A DNA stretch of 64,000 nt from Paracoccaceae bacterium (GCA_019429405.1 JAHYIZ010000008.1:1-64000); one strand, 5' to 3'; counted from the first letter of the stretch, positions 15,859 to 24,872 are shown. Program-made: numbers and translations. Notes: a model not told the origin generated them from the sequence alone.

Positions 15859-15874
15859 GTCGGCCGCGGCCGAC
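15859..15874. repeat. 16-bp perfect palindrome GTCGGCCGCGGCCGAC
   Basis: A perfect 16-base palindrome of only G, C, and terminal A/T pairs lies 32 bases after tcmP. It has no following T-run, so it may be a weak terminator stem or a protein-binding site at the phage end. Confidence 0.5.
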
Positions 15875-15987
15875 TACCTTTCAACGCACTCTTGAAGGCC
15901 CCCTTCAAACGCTGTTAACGCCCCCCGAAACCGCGCTTTCCCCAAAACCCCGCTGCTGCAACATCTGCTGTCAATCCCTGCAGATTC

Positions 15988-16030
15988 TGGTGTCACGCTA
16001 CAGTCACGCTACACTGGTGTCACGCTACAC
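15988..16030. repeat. Three GTCACGCTACA repeats near phage right end
   Basis: The 11-mer GTCACGCTACA occurs at 15992-16002, 16003-16013 and 16019-16029. The first and third copies share a longer unit, TGGTGTCACGCTACA. Clustered direct repeats next to a phage end are what transposase-binding sites of Mu-like phages look like. Reading inward from the presumed end they are TGTAGCGTGAC, close to the terminal TGTAAAGCG itself. Confidence 0.6.
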
Positions 16031-16041
16031 CCGGTATCTGG

Positions 16042-16057
16042 CGTTTTCCGCTTTACA
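16042..16057. mobile_element. Presumed right terminus of Mu-like prophage
   Basis: The last phage bases are probably CGTTTTCCGCTTTACA, that is TGTAAAGCGG read inward, which fits the TG...CA ends of Mu-like transposable phages. The next bases (TGGCG) would be the start of the 5-bp target duplication. The first chromosomal gene (YbjN family) starts 115 bases later. The left end lies outside the window, so the duplication cannot be verified here. The 344-base gap from tcmP to the YbjN gene holds only these elements and the palindrome at 15859. Confidence 0.5.
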
Positions 16058-16171
16058 TGGCGCGGAGTTCTGCCACCATATCTAGCATGAGCTTTGCGCA
16101 ATACCGCCGCGTCTAGTTCATCGACCAACAAATGGTGGCGCGCGGGCAACGATCAACTGGCAGGAGTGGAC

Positions 16172-16675
16172 ATGGCCTACCTTGAAGACCAGCTGATCGG
16201 CGACGAGTCGCACCCGATCGACGTGGTCGAGGCGCTTGCCACCGATCACGCCTGGGATTTTGACCGTCTGACCGAAGACCAGATTGCGATGACGGTCGAA
16301 GGCCAGTGGCGCACCTACGCGCTGACGCTCGCATGGTCGGCGCAAGATGAAGTGCTGCGGCTGATCGTGACCTTTGAGCTCGACCCGCCGTCCGAACGGC
16401 TGGATGCCCTGCACGACCTCTTGAACCGCATCAACGACCAGGTCTGGACCGGCGCCTTCACCTACTGGCGCGACCAGCGGCTGATGGTCTGGCGCTATGG
16501 TCTGGTGCTCAGCGGTGGCCAGATCGCGGGGCCGGAACAGGTTGACCGCATGATCGGCACCTCGATTCTGGCGGCCGAGCGGTTTTATCCGGCGTTCCAG
16601 TTGGCTTGCTGGGGCAACGAGACGCCCGAAGCGGCGATGCAGGTTGCCATTGCCGAGGCCTACGGGCGCGCCTAA
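16172..16675 (+). CDS. YbjN domain-containing protein
   Basis: The 167-residue product has the YbjN/T3SS-chaperone-like fold pattern: an N-terminal 'DVVEALATDHAWDFDRLTED', central strands 'QWRTYALTLAWSAQDEVLRL', and the helix 'FYPAFQLACWGNETPEAAM' near the C-terminus. The family is widespread in Alphaproteobacteria and in this group precedes proC; the molecular role is unknown. AGGAGTGGAC before the ATG is a good ribosome site. It is the first chromosomal gene right of the prophage, and its promoter region may have been shortened or displaced by the insertion. Confidence 0.8.
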   Translation: MAYLEDQLIGDESHPIDVVEALATDHAWDFDRLTEDQIAMTVEGQWRTYALTLAWSAQDEVLRLIVTFELDPPSERLDALHDLLNRINDQVWTGAFTYWRDQRLMVWRYGLVLSGGQIAGPEQVDRMIGTSILAAERFYPAFQLACWGNETPEAAMQVAIAEAYGRA

Positions 16676-16701
16676 TCTGGCCCTCTGAACAGGGGGACAG
16701 C

Positions 16702-17514
16702 ATGGATTTTTCAGAAATAGCGACACGCGGGCTGGTGCTTCTGGGCTGCGGCAAGATGGGGTCGGCCATGCTGTCGGGCTGGCTTTCAGGGGGGCTGCCC
16801 GCAGCATCGGTCTGGGTAATCGACCCGAACCCGTCGGACTGGGTCAAGGCGCAGGGCGTGCACCTGAACGCCCCGCTTCCTGCCCGGCCTTCGGTGGTGC
16901 TGGTTGCAGTCAAGCCGCAGATGATGGGCGCAGCCCTGCCGACGCTGAAGGCCATGGGCGGCGGCGAGACCCTTTTCGTGACAGTAGCGGCGGGCACCAC
17001 AATTGCCACCTATGAGGCGGTGCTGGGGGCCGCCACGCCGCTGGTGCGCGCTATGCCGAACACGCCCGCGGCCATCGGCAAGGGCATCACCGCCATTTGC
17101 GGCAACGCGGCCGCCAGCGCCGCCGACCTTGCCACCGCCGAGGGCCTGCTGGCGGTGATTGGCAAGGTCGAGCGGCTGGCGGGCGAACATCTGATGGATG
17201 CCGTAACGGCTCTTTCCGGTTCTGGCCCCGGCTATGTGTTCCACCTGATCGAGGCGATGGCAGCGGCGGGTGCCGCCGAGGGCTTGCCCTCCGACCTTGC
17301 GATGCGGTTGGCGATTGCCACCGTGGCGGGGGCGGGGGCGCTGGCCGAAGTGGCAGATGAAGGCCCCGCGCAACTGCGCATCAACGTCACCTCGCCCGCC
17401 GGCACCACCGAGGCGGGGCTGCGCGTGTTGATGGACCCCGAAACCGGCTTTCCGGGGCTGATGCGCCGCGCTGTGGCGGCGGCGGCGGCACGTGGGCGCG
17501 AGCTTGGTAAATGA
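16702..17514 (+). CDS. proC: Pyrroline-5-carboxylate reductase
   Basis: ProC reduces pyrroline-5-carboxylate to proline with NAD(P)H, the last step of proline synthesis in the cytoplasm. The Rossmann motif 'LLGCGKMGSAM' lies at residues 13-23. 'VKPQMM', 'RAMPNTPA' and the family signature 'ALSGSGPGYVFHLIEAMA' follow, and the dimerisation helix contains 'NVTSPAGTTEAGL'. At 270 residues the length is normal. The start follows AGGGGGACAGC. The gene overlaps the csaA-like gene by four bases, so the two are likely one operon with the YbjN gene. Confidence 0.93.
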   Translation: MDFSEIATRGLVLLGCGKMGSAMLSGWLSGGLPAASVWVIDPNPSDWVKAQGVHLNAPLPARPSVVLVAVKPQMMGAALPTLKAMGGGETLFVTVAAGTTIATYEAVLGAATPLVRAMPNTPAAIGKGITAICGNAAASAADLATAEGLLAVIGKVERLAGEHLMDAVTALSGSGPGYVFHLIEAMAAAGAAEGLPSDLAMRLAIATVAGAGALAEVADEGPAQLRINVTSPAGTTEAGLRVLMDPETGFPGLMRRAVAAAAARGRELGK

Positions 17515-17846
17515 CTATAACCTATGACGATTTTCAGAAAGTCGATATCCGCGTCGGTCGCATCACCCGCGCCGAGCCCTTCCCCGAGGCGCGGAAGCCG
17601 GCGATCAGGCTCTGGGTCGATTTCGGCGCCGAAATTGGCGAGAAAAAGTCGTCTGCGCAACTGACCGCGCATTATGCCCCCGAGGAACTTGTCGGCAGAC
17701 AGGTGCTGGCGGTCGTCAACTTTCCGCCGCGCCAGATCGGCAAGGTCATGTCCGAAGTGCTGGTGCTAGGGGTTCCCGACGCGGCGGGCGCGGTGGTGCT
17801 GATCGGGCCGGGGCATGAGGTGCCACTGGGCGGGCGGCTTTTCTGA
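17511..17846 (+). CDS. csaA: CsaA-like tRNA-binding domain protein
   Basis: This 111-residue protein is a stand-alone tRNA-binding (OB-fold) domain of the CsaA type. It shows 'VDIRVGRITRAEPFPEARKPA', 'SSAQLTAHY' and the C-terminal 'VLVLGVPDAAGAVVLIGPG'. In Bacillus CsaA is an export-related chaperone; in most bacteria its role is not settled. It is coupled to proC (ATGA overlap) and to the downstream dehydrogenase (TGATG), which suggests cotranscription rather than a shared pathway. Confidence 0.85.
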   Translation: MTITYDDFQKVDIRVGRITRAEPFPEARKPAIRLWVDFGAEIGEKKSSAQLTAHYAPEELVGRQVLAVVNFPPRQIGKVMSEVLVLGVPDAAGAVVLIGPGHEVPLGGRLF

Positions 17847-18805
17847 TGCGGGTGCTGGTGTCGCGGCGGCTGACGCCAAGGGTCGAGGCGGCGCTGGCGG
17901 CGTTTGATACGCACTACCGCGAAAGCGCGGCGCCGATGACATTGGCCGAAGCCCGCGCCGCGCTGGCCGGGTTCGATGCCGTCGTGCCGACGCTGGGCGA
18001 CGGCTTCACCGCTGCGGCCTTTGCCGGCCCGGTTCGCGCGCGGCTGCTGGCCAATTTTGGCGTCGGCTACAACCATATCGACGTGGCCGCCGCCCGCGCC
18101 GCCGGGGTGGCCGTAACCAACACCCCCGGCGCAGTCACCGACGCCACCGCCGACATCGCAATGACGCTGCTATTGATGAGCGCGCGACGCGCGGCCGAGG
18201 GCGAACGCCTCGTGCGCGCCGGGCAATGGCAAGGCTGGCAGCCCACGCAACTGCTTGGCCAGCATGTCAGCGGCAAGTCGCTGGGGCTGGTCGGCATGGG
18301 CCGGATTGGCCGCGCGGTGGCGCGGCGCGCGCATTTCGGCTTTGGCATGGATGTGCGTTTTTTCAGCCGCTCAGCCCTGCCCGACCCCGGCCTGCCCGCG
18401 CGGCAGGTGGTAACGCTGGCCGAGGCGATGGCCGCCGATTTCGTGGTGGTGGCAGTGCCGGGCGGGGCCGCTACCCGACACATGATCGGGGCCGAAGCAC
18501 TGGCGGCGATGCCCGCGCACGGGCATTTCATCAACATCTCGCGCGGCGATGTGGTTGATGAAGCGGCGCTGATTGCGGCGCTTGCGGCGCGGCGCATCGC
18601 GGGCGCCGGGCTTGACGTTTACGAAAACGAACCGGTCGTGCCCGCCGGGCTGACGCGGCTGCAAAACGTCACCTTGTTGCCGCATCTCGGCACCGCATCG
18701 CAAGAGGTGCGCGATGGCATGGGGCGCATGGTGGTGGCCAACCTCGCCGCATTTGCCGCAGGGGAAACCCTGCCCAACCTCGTGCCAACGCCGCCGGGGG
18801 CTTGA
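17846..18805 (+). CDS. D-2-hydroxyacid dehydrogenase (glyoxylate/hydroxypyruvate reductase type)
   Basis: The 319-residue enzyme has the D-isomer 2-hydroxyacid dehydrogenase fold. An N-terminal catalytic half includes 'LLANFGVGYNHIDVAAA', the NAD motif 'GLVGMGRIGRAVA' lies near residue 150, and the active-site Arg ('NISRGDVVDE'), Glu ('DVYENEP') and His ('LLPHLGTAS') are in their expected order. Such enzymes reduce glyoxylate, hydroxypyruvate or related keto acids. Substrate cannot be told from sequence alone. The gene is the third of the proC operon. Confidence 0.85.
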   Translation: MRVLVSRRLTPRVEAALAAFDTHYRESAAPMTLAEARAALAGFDAVVPTLGDGFTAAAFAGPVRARLLANFGVGYNHIDVAAARAAGVAVTNTPGAVTDATADIAMTLLLMSARRAAEGERLVRAGQWQGWQPTQLLGQHVSGKSLGLVGMGRIGRAVARRAHFGFGMDVRFFSRSALPDPGLPARQVVTLAEAMAADFVVVAVPGGAATRHMIGAEALAAMPAHGHFINISRGDVVDEAALIAALAARRIAGAGLDVYENEPVVPAGLTRLQNVTLLPHLGTASQEVRDGMGRMVVANLAAFAAGETLPNLVPTPPGA

Positions 18806-18856
18806 CCTTGCCCCGGCCAAGGGGTGATCTGGCGGCAGTCGAACAAGGGGTGCGCC

Positions 18857-19978
18857 ATGTACCAGCCAGCAATTCTTGGAACCGGGGTTTTTGTTCCGCC
18901 CGAAGTTCTGACCAACGACGAACTCGTTGTGGCCTACAACAGCCACGCCGACTGGTTCAACGCCGAAAATGCGGCGGCAATCGCGGCGGGCACGGTCGCA
19001 GCGAAGGAGCATTCCTCGCCCGAGTTCATCTTCAAGGCCTCGGGCATCCTGCAGCGCTATGTGATGACCAAGGACGGCTTGCTTGACCCGACGCGGATGT
19101 ATCCGCGCTTGCGCCAGCGCGGCGATGACGAACCCTGCCTGATGGCCGAAATCGCGCTCAAGGCAGCTGAGGTCGCGCTGGCCAAGGCGGGGGTAGCGCC
19201 GGGCGAGATTGATCTTGTCATCTGTGCCGCCTCGAACATGGAACGTCCCTACCCGGCAATTGCCATCGAGATTCAGAACCTGCTCGGCGCCGGGGGGTTT
19301 GCGTTTGACTTGAGCGTGGCTTGTTCGTCGGCCACCTTCGGCATTCAGGCAGCATCCGACATGATCCGCGCGGGCACCGTGCGCCGCGCATTGGTGGTGA
19401 ACCCCGAGATCACCTCGGGCCACCTCGAATGGCGCGACCGCGATTGCCACTTCATCTTTGGCGATGTCTGCACCGCCACCGTGCTTGGTCGCACCGAAGA
19501 AGCGCAGGGCGCGCATTTCAAGATCCGCTCGTGCCGCTGCGCCACCGAATTTTCCAACAACATCCGCAACAACAACGGTTTTCTGCGCCGCTCGCGCCCC
19601 GATGGCATGGCTGATCGGCGCGACATGCAGTTTGTGCAAGAGGGCCGCAAGGTCTTTAAAGAGGTGGTGCCGCTGGTCTCGGCGCATATCCTTTCGCATC
19701 TGGAGGCCGAAGGCACCAGCGCGGCGGCGCTCAAACGGCTCTGGCTACATCAGGCCAACAAAGCCATGAACGACCTGATTGGCAGAAAAGTGCTGGAGCG
19801 TGACCCGTTGCCGGGTGAAACGCCGAACGTTTTGCAAGAATTCGCAAATACCTCGTCCGCAGGTTCGATCATTGCCTTTGACCGGTCATCCGAGGCGATG
19901 GCGCCGGGCGACCTAGGTCTGATCTGTTCGTTCGGCGCAGGCTATTCGGTCGGCTCGGTGCTGCTGGAACGGGCCTGA
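18857..19978 (+). CDS. Beta-ketoacyl-ACP synthase III family protein
   Basis: A 373-residue thiolase-fold condensing enzyme. The KAS III triad is present: Cys156 ('SVACSSAT'), His298 ('LHQAN') and Asn331 ('FANTSSAG'). It is about 50 residues longer than standard FabH; the extra length lies mainly near residues 30-95 and 215-265 (the latter with 'NNIRNNNGFLRRSRPDG'). Such longer KAS III proteins are often distinct from the housekeeping FabH, and their acyl substrate is not clear. AAGGGG precedes the ATG. Its 3' end overlaps the convergent tdk gene by 37 bases. Confidence 0.8.
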   Translation: MYQPAILGTGVFVPPEVLTNDELVVAYNSHADWFNAENAAAIAAGTVAAKEHSSPEFIFKASGILQRYVMTKDGLLDPTRMYPRLRQRGDDEPCLMAEIALKAAEVALAKAGVAPGEIDLVICAASNMERPYPAIAIEIQNLLGAGGFAFDLSVACSSATFGIQAASDMIRAGTVRRALVVNPEITSGHLEWRDRDCHFIFGDVCTATVLGRTEEAQGAHFKIRSCRCATEFSNNIRNNNGFLRRSRPDGMADRRDMQFVQEGRKVFKEVVPLVSAHILSHLEAEGTSAAALKRLWLHQANKAMNDLIGRKVLERDPLPGETPNVLQEFANTSSAGSIIAFDRSSEAMAPGDLGLICSFGAGYSVGSVLLERA

Positions 19979-20571
19979 TCGGGCAGCGCGCCCGCATCGC
20001 CCACCATCGCGCGCCAGTGCTTGCGGCAGAGCGACACATAGGTTTCGTTGCCGCCGATCTGCACCTGCTCGCCGTCGTGCAGCGCGCGCCCGTCGGCGCC
20101 TTTGCGCACCACCATCGTCGCCTTCTTGCCGCAGTGGCAGATGGTGCGCACCTCACGCATTTCGTCGGCCAGCGCCAGCAGCGCCGCCGATCCGGCAAAG
20201 AGCTCACCGCGAAAATCGACGCGCAGGCCATAGCACATCACCGGCACGCATAGGTCATCGACCGCGCGGGCCAGTTGCCAGACCTGCTCGCGGGTCAGAA
20301 ACTGGGCTTCATCCAAAAACACGCAAGCGCAAGGGCCCGCCGCCAGCCGGGCGGCAATCTGTGCATAAAGGTCAGAGCCCGCATCAAACATATCGGCGGG
20401 TGAGCCGATGCCGATGCGGCTGGCTATCCGGCCTTCGCCCGCGCGGTTGTCGAACCGCGCCGTCAGCAGATACGTCTGCATGCCGCCTTCGCGGTAGTTG
20501 TGGGCGGCCTGCAAGAGGTTGGTGCTCTTGCCGGCGTTCATCGTCGAATAGTGGAAATAGAGCTTTGCCAT
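19942..20571 (-). CDS. tdk: Thymidine kinase
   Basis: The 209-residue enzyme phosphorylates thymidine in the salvage pathway. The P-loop 'STMNAGKST' is at residues 9-17, the catalytic Asp-Glu is in 'VFLDEAQFL', and the zinc lasso has 'ICHCGKKA' and a later Cys-x2-His ('SLCRKHW'). The 'YVSLCR' segment is the substrate lid region. The start is the ATG at 20571, since 'MAKLYFHYSTMNAGKS' is the usual N-terminus; a longer upstream frame is open but not likely used. It converges on the KAS III gene with a short overlap. Confidence 0.93.
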   Translation of the reverse strand: MAKLYFHYSTMNAGKSTNLLQAAHNYREGGMQTYLLTARFDNRAGEGRIASRIGIGSPADMFDAGSDLYAQIAARLAAGPCACVFLDEAQFLTREQVWQLARAVDDLCVPVMCYGLRVDFRGELFAGSAALLALADEMREVRTICHCGKKATMVVRKGADGRALHDGEQVQIGGNETYVSLCRKHWRAMVGDAGALPDQARSSSTEPTE

Positions 20572-20845
20572 GGCGTGCCAATAGCGCGCGGCAAGGGGGT
20601 GAAGCAAGACCCCGGTGCTGCGGCGAAAGCCCGCCATGCAGCTGCCGGATGCCCGGCTTTGCGGCCCCCGAAGCCGCAAACGCATGACGGACCCTACCGT
20701 GCCCCGACGCCGGGATGCGCCGGTTACGCACACACACTCCAGCTTGCCGGAGCGCCCAAGGAATGCCAAGAACAGTGCGCGGAATTAATGGGAAACCGCG
20801 TCGGATTTTCCCCGCGCAAGGGCGGACAACTGATTGGGTGACGGT

Positions 20846-21313
20846 ATGGATAGCGTGTCAGGGTATCTCAGGAAGCATTGCGAAACGCTGGTCAAGGATG
20901 TCGGCATCGAGGCCGCGGCAGCCGCCACCGGCAAATCAAAGGCGACTCTGGGGCGCTACTACTCGACCGACCCAGACCACGGCGCCCGATTCATGCCGGT
21001 TGATGTGGTAGCGCGGCTTGAGGCGGTCGCAAAGTTTCCACATGTGACCAGCGCGCTGGCCGATCTGCGCGGGATCACGCTTTCCTATGATGGCGCGAGG
21101 CTGAACGGCAAATCCGGCAACGTCAACGCCGATGTCGTGGCGCTCAGCCAGCGCTTTGCGATGCTGATGGCCGAATATAATCAGGCGATTGCCGATGGCA
21201 CCATCACCATCAACGAAACCAAGCGTTTACTGACCGAAACGCAGGCGATTCAGCAAGTGCTGCTCGATATGAAGCTGCATCTGGAACAGGCGCAGGTTCA
21301 AGCCGGGTCGTAA
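20846..21313 (+). CDS. Putative HTH-containing protein of unknown function
   Basis: The 155-residue protein has an N-terminal helix-turn-helix-like segment, 'IEAAAAATGKSKATLGRYYS' (about residues 20-39), a middle part with 'DVVARLEAVAKFPHVTSAL', and a C-terminal coiled helix ('ETKRLLTETQAIQQVLLDMK'). The pattern resembles small regulators related to phage proteins, and the helix could mediate dimer formation. No named family was recognised. The gene stands alone between the divergent tdk gene and the convergent helicase gene; GGGTGACGGT before the ATG is a modest ribosome site. Confidence 0.6.
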   Translation: MDSVSGYLRKHCETLVKDVGIEAAAAATGKSKATLGRYYSTDPDHGARFMPVDVVARLEAVAKFPHVTSALADLRGITLSYDGARLNGKSGNVNADVVALSQRFAMLMAEYNQAIADGTITINETKRLLTETQAIQQVLLDMKLHLEQAQVQAGS

Positions 21314-21348
21314 TGCGAAGGGGCGGCCAAAGCCGCCCCGCTACGCTC

Positions 21349-22701
21349 TTACGCGGCCTGCACGCTTTTCGGGCGGCGCGAGGGGCGCCGGGCGGGGCGG
21401 GCGTTTCCACCCTCACCAGCCGGTTTGCCTGCGGGTTTGCCGTATTTTCCCACCGGTTTCGGCCCCTTGAAGGCCGGTTTGCCGCCTTTCGGGGCGCCGG
21501 TGCGTGCGGGTCTGCCGCCCGCGCCGTTGCGCCCGCCGCCGGCGCGGCCCGGCGAGGGTTCAGGAATACCCACCGGCGCGTCGCCGCCAATCACCGGGAT
21601 TGCCTTCTTGATGGTCTTTTCGATGCCGCGCAAATCGCCCACTTCGCCCGGCGCGCAAAAGGCAACCGCGCGCCCGGTGCGCCCGGCCCGCGCGGTGCGG
21701 CCAATCCGGTGCACGTAGTTTTCGGGCACGTTCGGCAGTTCGTAGTTATAGACGTGCCGCACCTCGGGAATGTCCAACCCCCGCGCCGCCACATCGGTTG
21801 CCACCAGCACTTGCACCTCGCCTGAGCGGAACGAAGCGAGCGCGCGCTCGCGTTGGCCCTGGCTTTTGTTGCCGTGGATCGAACCGACAGAAAAACCCCA
21901 TGTAGTCAATAGCTTGCAAAGCTTTTCCGAGCCGTGCTTGGTGCGACCAAAGACCAGCGCCAGCTCGCCGGGGTGCTTCGAGAGATATTCGGCCAGCAGC
22001 GCCGCCTTGTCACCCTGATTGACGAAATGCACGCCTTGGTCGATCTTTTCCACCGGCTGGCCGGGGGGGGCCACCTGCACCCGCACCGGATCACGCAGGT
22101 AGCTGTCGGCGAGTTCCTCCATCAGTTTCGGCATAGTGGCCGAAAACAGCATAGTCTGGCGCTCGGCCGGAAGCAGCCCCGCAATGCGGCGCAGCGCATG
22201 AATAAAGCCGATGTCGAGCATCTGATCGGCCTCGTCGAGCACGAGATAGCGGGTTTCCGAAAGCGTCAGTGCGCGCCGCTCCAAAAGGTCCAGAAGCCGC
22301 CCCGGCGTGGCGATCAGCACGTCAACCCCGCGCGCAAGCCGTTCAGATTGCACATAAAGCGAGGCGCCGCCCACCACGCGGAATACGCGAATGGGCGAGC
22401 CCTGCGCATAGGCGGTCAGGTTTTCCGCGATCTGCGTCGCCAGCTCGCGCGTCGGCGCCAAAATCAGCGCGCGCACGGTCTTGGGCGCGGGGCGCTTGTT
22501 CTGTTCAATCAGGCGGGTGATGATCGGCAGACCAAAGGCTGCGGTCTTGCCGGTCCCGGTCTGCGCCAGCCCCAACAGGTCGCGCCCGGCCACCACGGCG
22601 GGGATGCCCTGCGCCTGAATCGGCGTCGGCTTCAGCAGGCCAAGGCCCGCAAGGTTATCAACGACGAGGCGCGAAAGCCCCATGTTTTCAAAGTTTTCCA
22701 A
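21349..22701 (-). CDS. DEAD-box ATP-dependent RNA helicase (RhlE-like)
   Basis: The 450-residue protein contains all core DEAD-box motifs: Q-motif 'PTPIQAQGIP', motif I 'AQTGTGKT' (46-53), 'PTRELA', 'TPGRLLD', 'DEAD' in 'VLDEADQM', 'SAT', and 'HRIGRTARAG'. The C-terminal 85 residues are Gly/Lys/Pro/Arg-rich and likely bind RNA. It probably remodels rRNA or mRNA. The start is taken as TTG (reverse strand 22701), which keeps the Phe upstream of the Q-motif that the family needs; the ATG at 22683 would lose it. The gene ends close to the 20846 gene, in convergent orientation. Confidence 0.9.
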   Translation of the reverse strand: MENFENMGLSRLVVDNLAGLGLLKPTPIQAQGIPAVVAGRDLLGLAQTGTGKTAAFGLPIITRLIEQNKRPAPKTVRALILAPTRELATQIAENLTAYAQGSPIRVFRVVGGASLYVQSERLARGVDVLIATPGRLLDLLERRALTLSETRYLVLDEADQMLDIGFIHALRRIAGLLPAERQTMLFSATMPKLMEELADSYLRDPVRVQVAPPGQPVEKIDQGVHFVNQGDKAALLAEYLSKHPGELALVFGRTKHGSEKLCKLLTTWGFSVGSIHGNKSQGQRERALASFRSGEVQVLVATDVAARGLDIPEVRHVYNYELPNVPENYVHRIGRTARAGRTGRAVAFCAPGEVGDLRGIEKTIKKAIPVIGGDAPVGIPEPSPGRAGGGRNGAGGRPARTGAPKGGKPAFKGPKPVGKYGKPAGKPAGEGGNARPARRPSRRPKSVQAA

Positions 22702-22936
22702 AGTGTCTCTTTCAGACTGCGCCGGGCATTTGCCGATGCGCGAATAGGGTTACACCCCCCGGTTTGGGGGCATTCGGGGCGGGGCGCAGGCCACTGGCCT
22801 GCCGGACCCCCGCGTGAATTGGGAACCATGTGCCGCATCCGGGGCGCCCCCATAGGGCACGGCTGCTCACGCGGCAGCGGATGACGACTAGCGGCAGATG
22901 GGGCAGTTCGGGCAGAATGTCAAGCGTGTTGACCCA

Positions 22937-23386
22937 TCAGGCGCGCTCGGCACTGTCCATCCAGATCGTCACCGGCCCGTCATTGACCAGCGCCACCGCC
23001 ATGTCAGCGCCAAATTCGCCCATCGCTACCGGCACCCCAAGCCTGCGCAAATGGGCTGCGAAATGCTCATAAAGCCGCTCGCCTTCGGCAGGGGCGGCGG
23101 CGGTGGAAAAACCGGGGCGGTTACCGCGCGACGTATCTGCGGCCAGCGTGAACTGGCTGACCACCAGAGCCGCGCCGCCCACATCCTGCACGCTCAGGTT
23201 CATCTTTTCGGCGGCATCGCGAAAGATGCGCAACTTGGCCACGCGCGCGGCCAGTTTTTCCGCCTCGGCCGCGCTGTCACCCTGCATGGCACAGACCAGC
23301 AGCATGAGTCCGCGCCCGATCTCGCCCGTCACCCGCCCGGCCACCGTCACGCGCGCTTCTGTCACGCGCTGCACCAGCACCCTCAT
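22937..23386 (-). CDS. dtd: D-aminoacyl-tRNA deacylase
   Basis: Dtd removes D-amino acids (and glycine from tRNA-Ala) wrongly attached to tRNA. At 149 residues it is of normal length and carries both catalytic motifs, 'SQFTL' (near residue 77) and the cross-subunit 'NDGPVTIW' (near residue 135), with the Gly-Pro pair that excludes L-amino acids. The opening '[15 protein letters not shown]' is typical. It overlaps the PfkB kinase by ATGA, so it is cotranscribed. The 235 bases from its end to the helicase start hold no gene that I could find. Confidence 0.93.
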   Translation of the reverse strand: MRVLVQRVTEARVTVAGRVTGEIGRGLMLLVCAMQGDSAAEAEKLAARVAKLRIFRDAAEKMNLSVQDVGGAALVVSQFTLAADTSRGNRPGFSTAAAPAEGERLYEHFAAHLRRLGVPVAMGEFGADMAVALVNDGPVTIWMDSAERA

Positions 23387-24306
23387 GTCAACTCCTCGGC
23401 CCAGGGCGGGTTGGCCCCCGCGCGCGAGACCGTCACCGCCGCCGCCTGCACCCCGAGCCGCAGCGCTGCCTGCACCAGGTCGGCTTCAACCGCTGCCACA
23501 TCGGCCTTGCCCAGCGCCCCGGCCCGCGCAAATGCCGCGAGCACCCCGGCGTTGAACGTGTCACCTGCGCCCACCGTATCGGCCACCACCACCTTGCGGG
23601 CAGGCTCGAACACCGACCGGTCGCCCCAGAACGCATGCGCCCCCTTGGCGCCCTCGGTGATGAACACAAGGCGCGCACCACCCGCCAGCAGCGCCCGCGC
23701 GCCCGCTTCAATCGGCCCCGGCCCCTTCAGCCACGCCAGATCTTCATCCGACAGTTTCACGATGTCGGCCAGCGCCAGCATGCGCCCGATCCTGCTCCGG
23801 TAGGCGGCTTCGTTGGTGATGAAACCGGGGCGGATGTTGGGGTCGATCATGCACAGCCGCCGCCCCGCCTCGCGCACCATCAGCGCCTCATAGGCCGACC
23901 CGCAAGGCTCGCCCACAAGCGAGATGCCGCCAAAGAAAAGCGCCTGCACACTATCGGGCAGGGCGGGCAGATCGGCCGGGGTCAGCATCCGCCCCGCCGT
24001 GGCTTCATCGTAGAACGCATAGCGCGCCTGGCCATCCTGCAGCGTCACGAAAGCGAGCGTGGTGGGCCGCGCTGACCGCACCGCAAGCCCCGCGTCAACC
24101 CGAGAGGCCGAAAGCGCATCTTTCAGCATTTCGCCGAAAATGTCAGTGGATATGCCGCTGAAGAAACCGGCCTGCACCCCCAGCCGACCAAGCGCCACGG
24201 CGGTGTTGAAAACCGCACCGCCGGGGTAAGGCGCAAACGCCGCCTCACCCGCCACGGTTTCACGCGGCAACATGTCGATCAGCGCCTCGCCACAACTCAA
24301 GATCAT
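23383..24306 (-). CDS. PfkB family carbohydrate kinase (fructokinase-like)
   Basis: The 307-residue enzyme has the PfkB signatures: an N-terminal '[12 protein letters not shown]', the first PfkB stretch '[15 protein letters not shown]' (near residue 29), and the C-terminal anion-hole and catalytic base motif '[12 protein letters not shown]' (near residue 247). This should phosphorylate a sugar such as fructose using ATP. No sugar transporter or hexose gene is next to it, so the substrate is open. The gene is divergent from hsp20 and coupled to dtd downstream. Confidence 0.85.
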   Translation of the reverse strand: MILSCGEALIDMLPRETVAGEAAFAPYPGGAVFNTAVALGRLGVQAGFFSGISTDIFGEMLKDALSASRVDAGLAVRSARPTTLAFVTLQDGQARYAFYDEATAGRMLTPADLPALPDSVQALFFGGISLVGEPCGSAYEALMVREAGRRLCMIDPNIRPGFITNEAAYRSRIGRMLALADIVKLSDEDLAWLKGPGPIEAGARALLAGGARLVFITEGAKGAHAFWGDRSVFEPARKVVVADTVGAGDTFNAGVLAAFARAGALGKADVAAVEADLVQAALRLGVQAAAVTVSRAGANPPWAEELT

Positions 24307-24451
24307 CGGGTCCCCCGCTTGCCTTGCCTGCTGATACCGCGCCCGACCGGGCCGGGCAACCGCCGCTGCGCCTTATCAGCGCGCCCCCTTGCCAACGCGG
24401 CGGCAAATTCCCACCTGCGGGGCAGTAGAGGCTCATGCACAGGAGGTCGAA

Positions 24452-24871
24452 ATGCTTGAGAAATCCCTTGCCAGTGGCTTCTGGCCAACGCTTTACGAAC
24501 CCTTCCGCAGCTTTGGAACCCGGCTCGCGGAATGGGTCGCGCCCGCCGCCGAAGCCTCTGAAAAGGATGGTGCCTATACCATCTCGATGGAACTGCCCGG
24601 CGTTGACGAAAAAGACGTCGAGATTACGGTCGAGGATGGCGTGGTTACCGTGAAGGGCGAGAAGAAGACCTCGCGCGAGGAAAAGGGCGAAACCTGGTAT
24701 TTCTCCGAACGCCAGTTCGGCGCTTTTTCGCGTTCGTTCCGCCTGCCCGCCGATGCCGATGAGGCCGGTGTGAAGGCCGATCTCAAGGGCGGCGTGCTGA
24801 CTGTCTCGGTGAAGAAGAGAGCTGCCGGGGCCGTAGCCAAGGCCAAGAAAGTGGCGATCGGCAAAGGCTGA
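24452..24871 (+). CDS. Hsp20/alpha-crystallin family small heat shock protein
   Basis: A 139-residue small chaperone that holds unfolding proteins. The alpha-crystallin domain spans about residues 37-125, with 'DGAYTISMELPGVDEKDVEI', 'VTVKGEKK' and the conserved 'ADLKGGVLTVSV' (A-x-x-x-x-G-V-L motif) near residue 110. The short N-terminal arm has aromatic residues (F, W, Y). The start follows AGGAGGTCGA, an almost ideal ribosome site, and suits high expression. A heat-shock promoter was not identified with confidence in the 145 bases shared with the divergent kinase gene. Confidence 0.9.
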   Translation: MLEKSLASGFWPTLYEPFRSFGTRLAEWVAPAAEASEKDGAYTISMELPGVDEKDVEITVEDGVVTVKGEKKTSREEKGETWYFSERQFGAFSRSFRLPADADEAGVKADLKGGVLTVSVKKRAAGAVAKAKKVAIGKG

Positions 24872-24872
24872 T

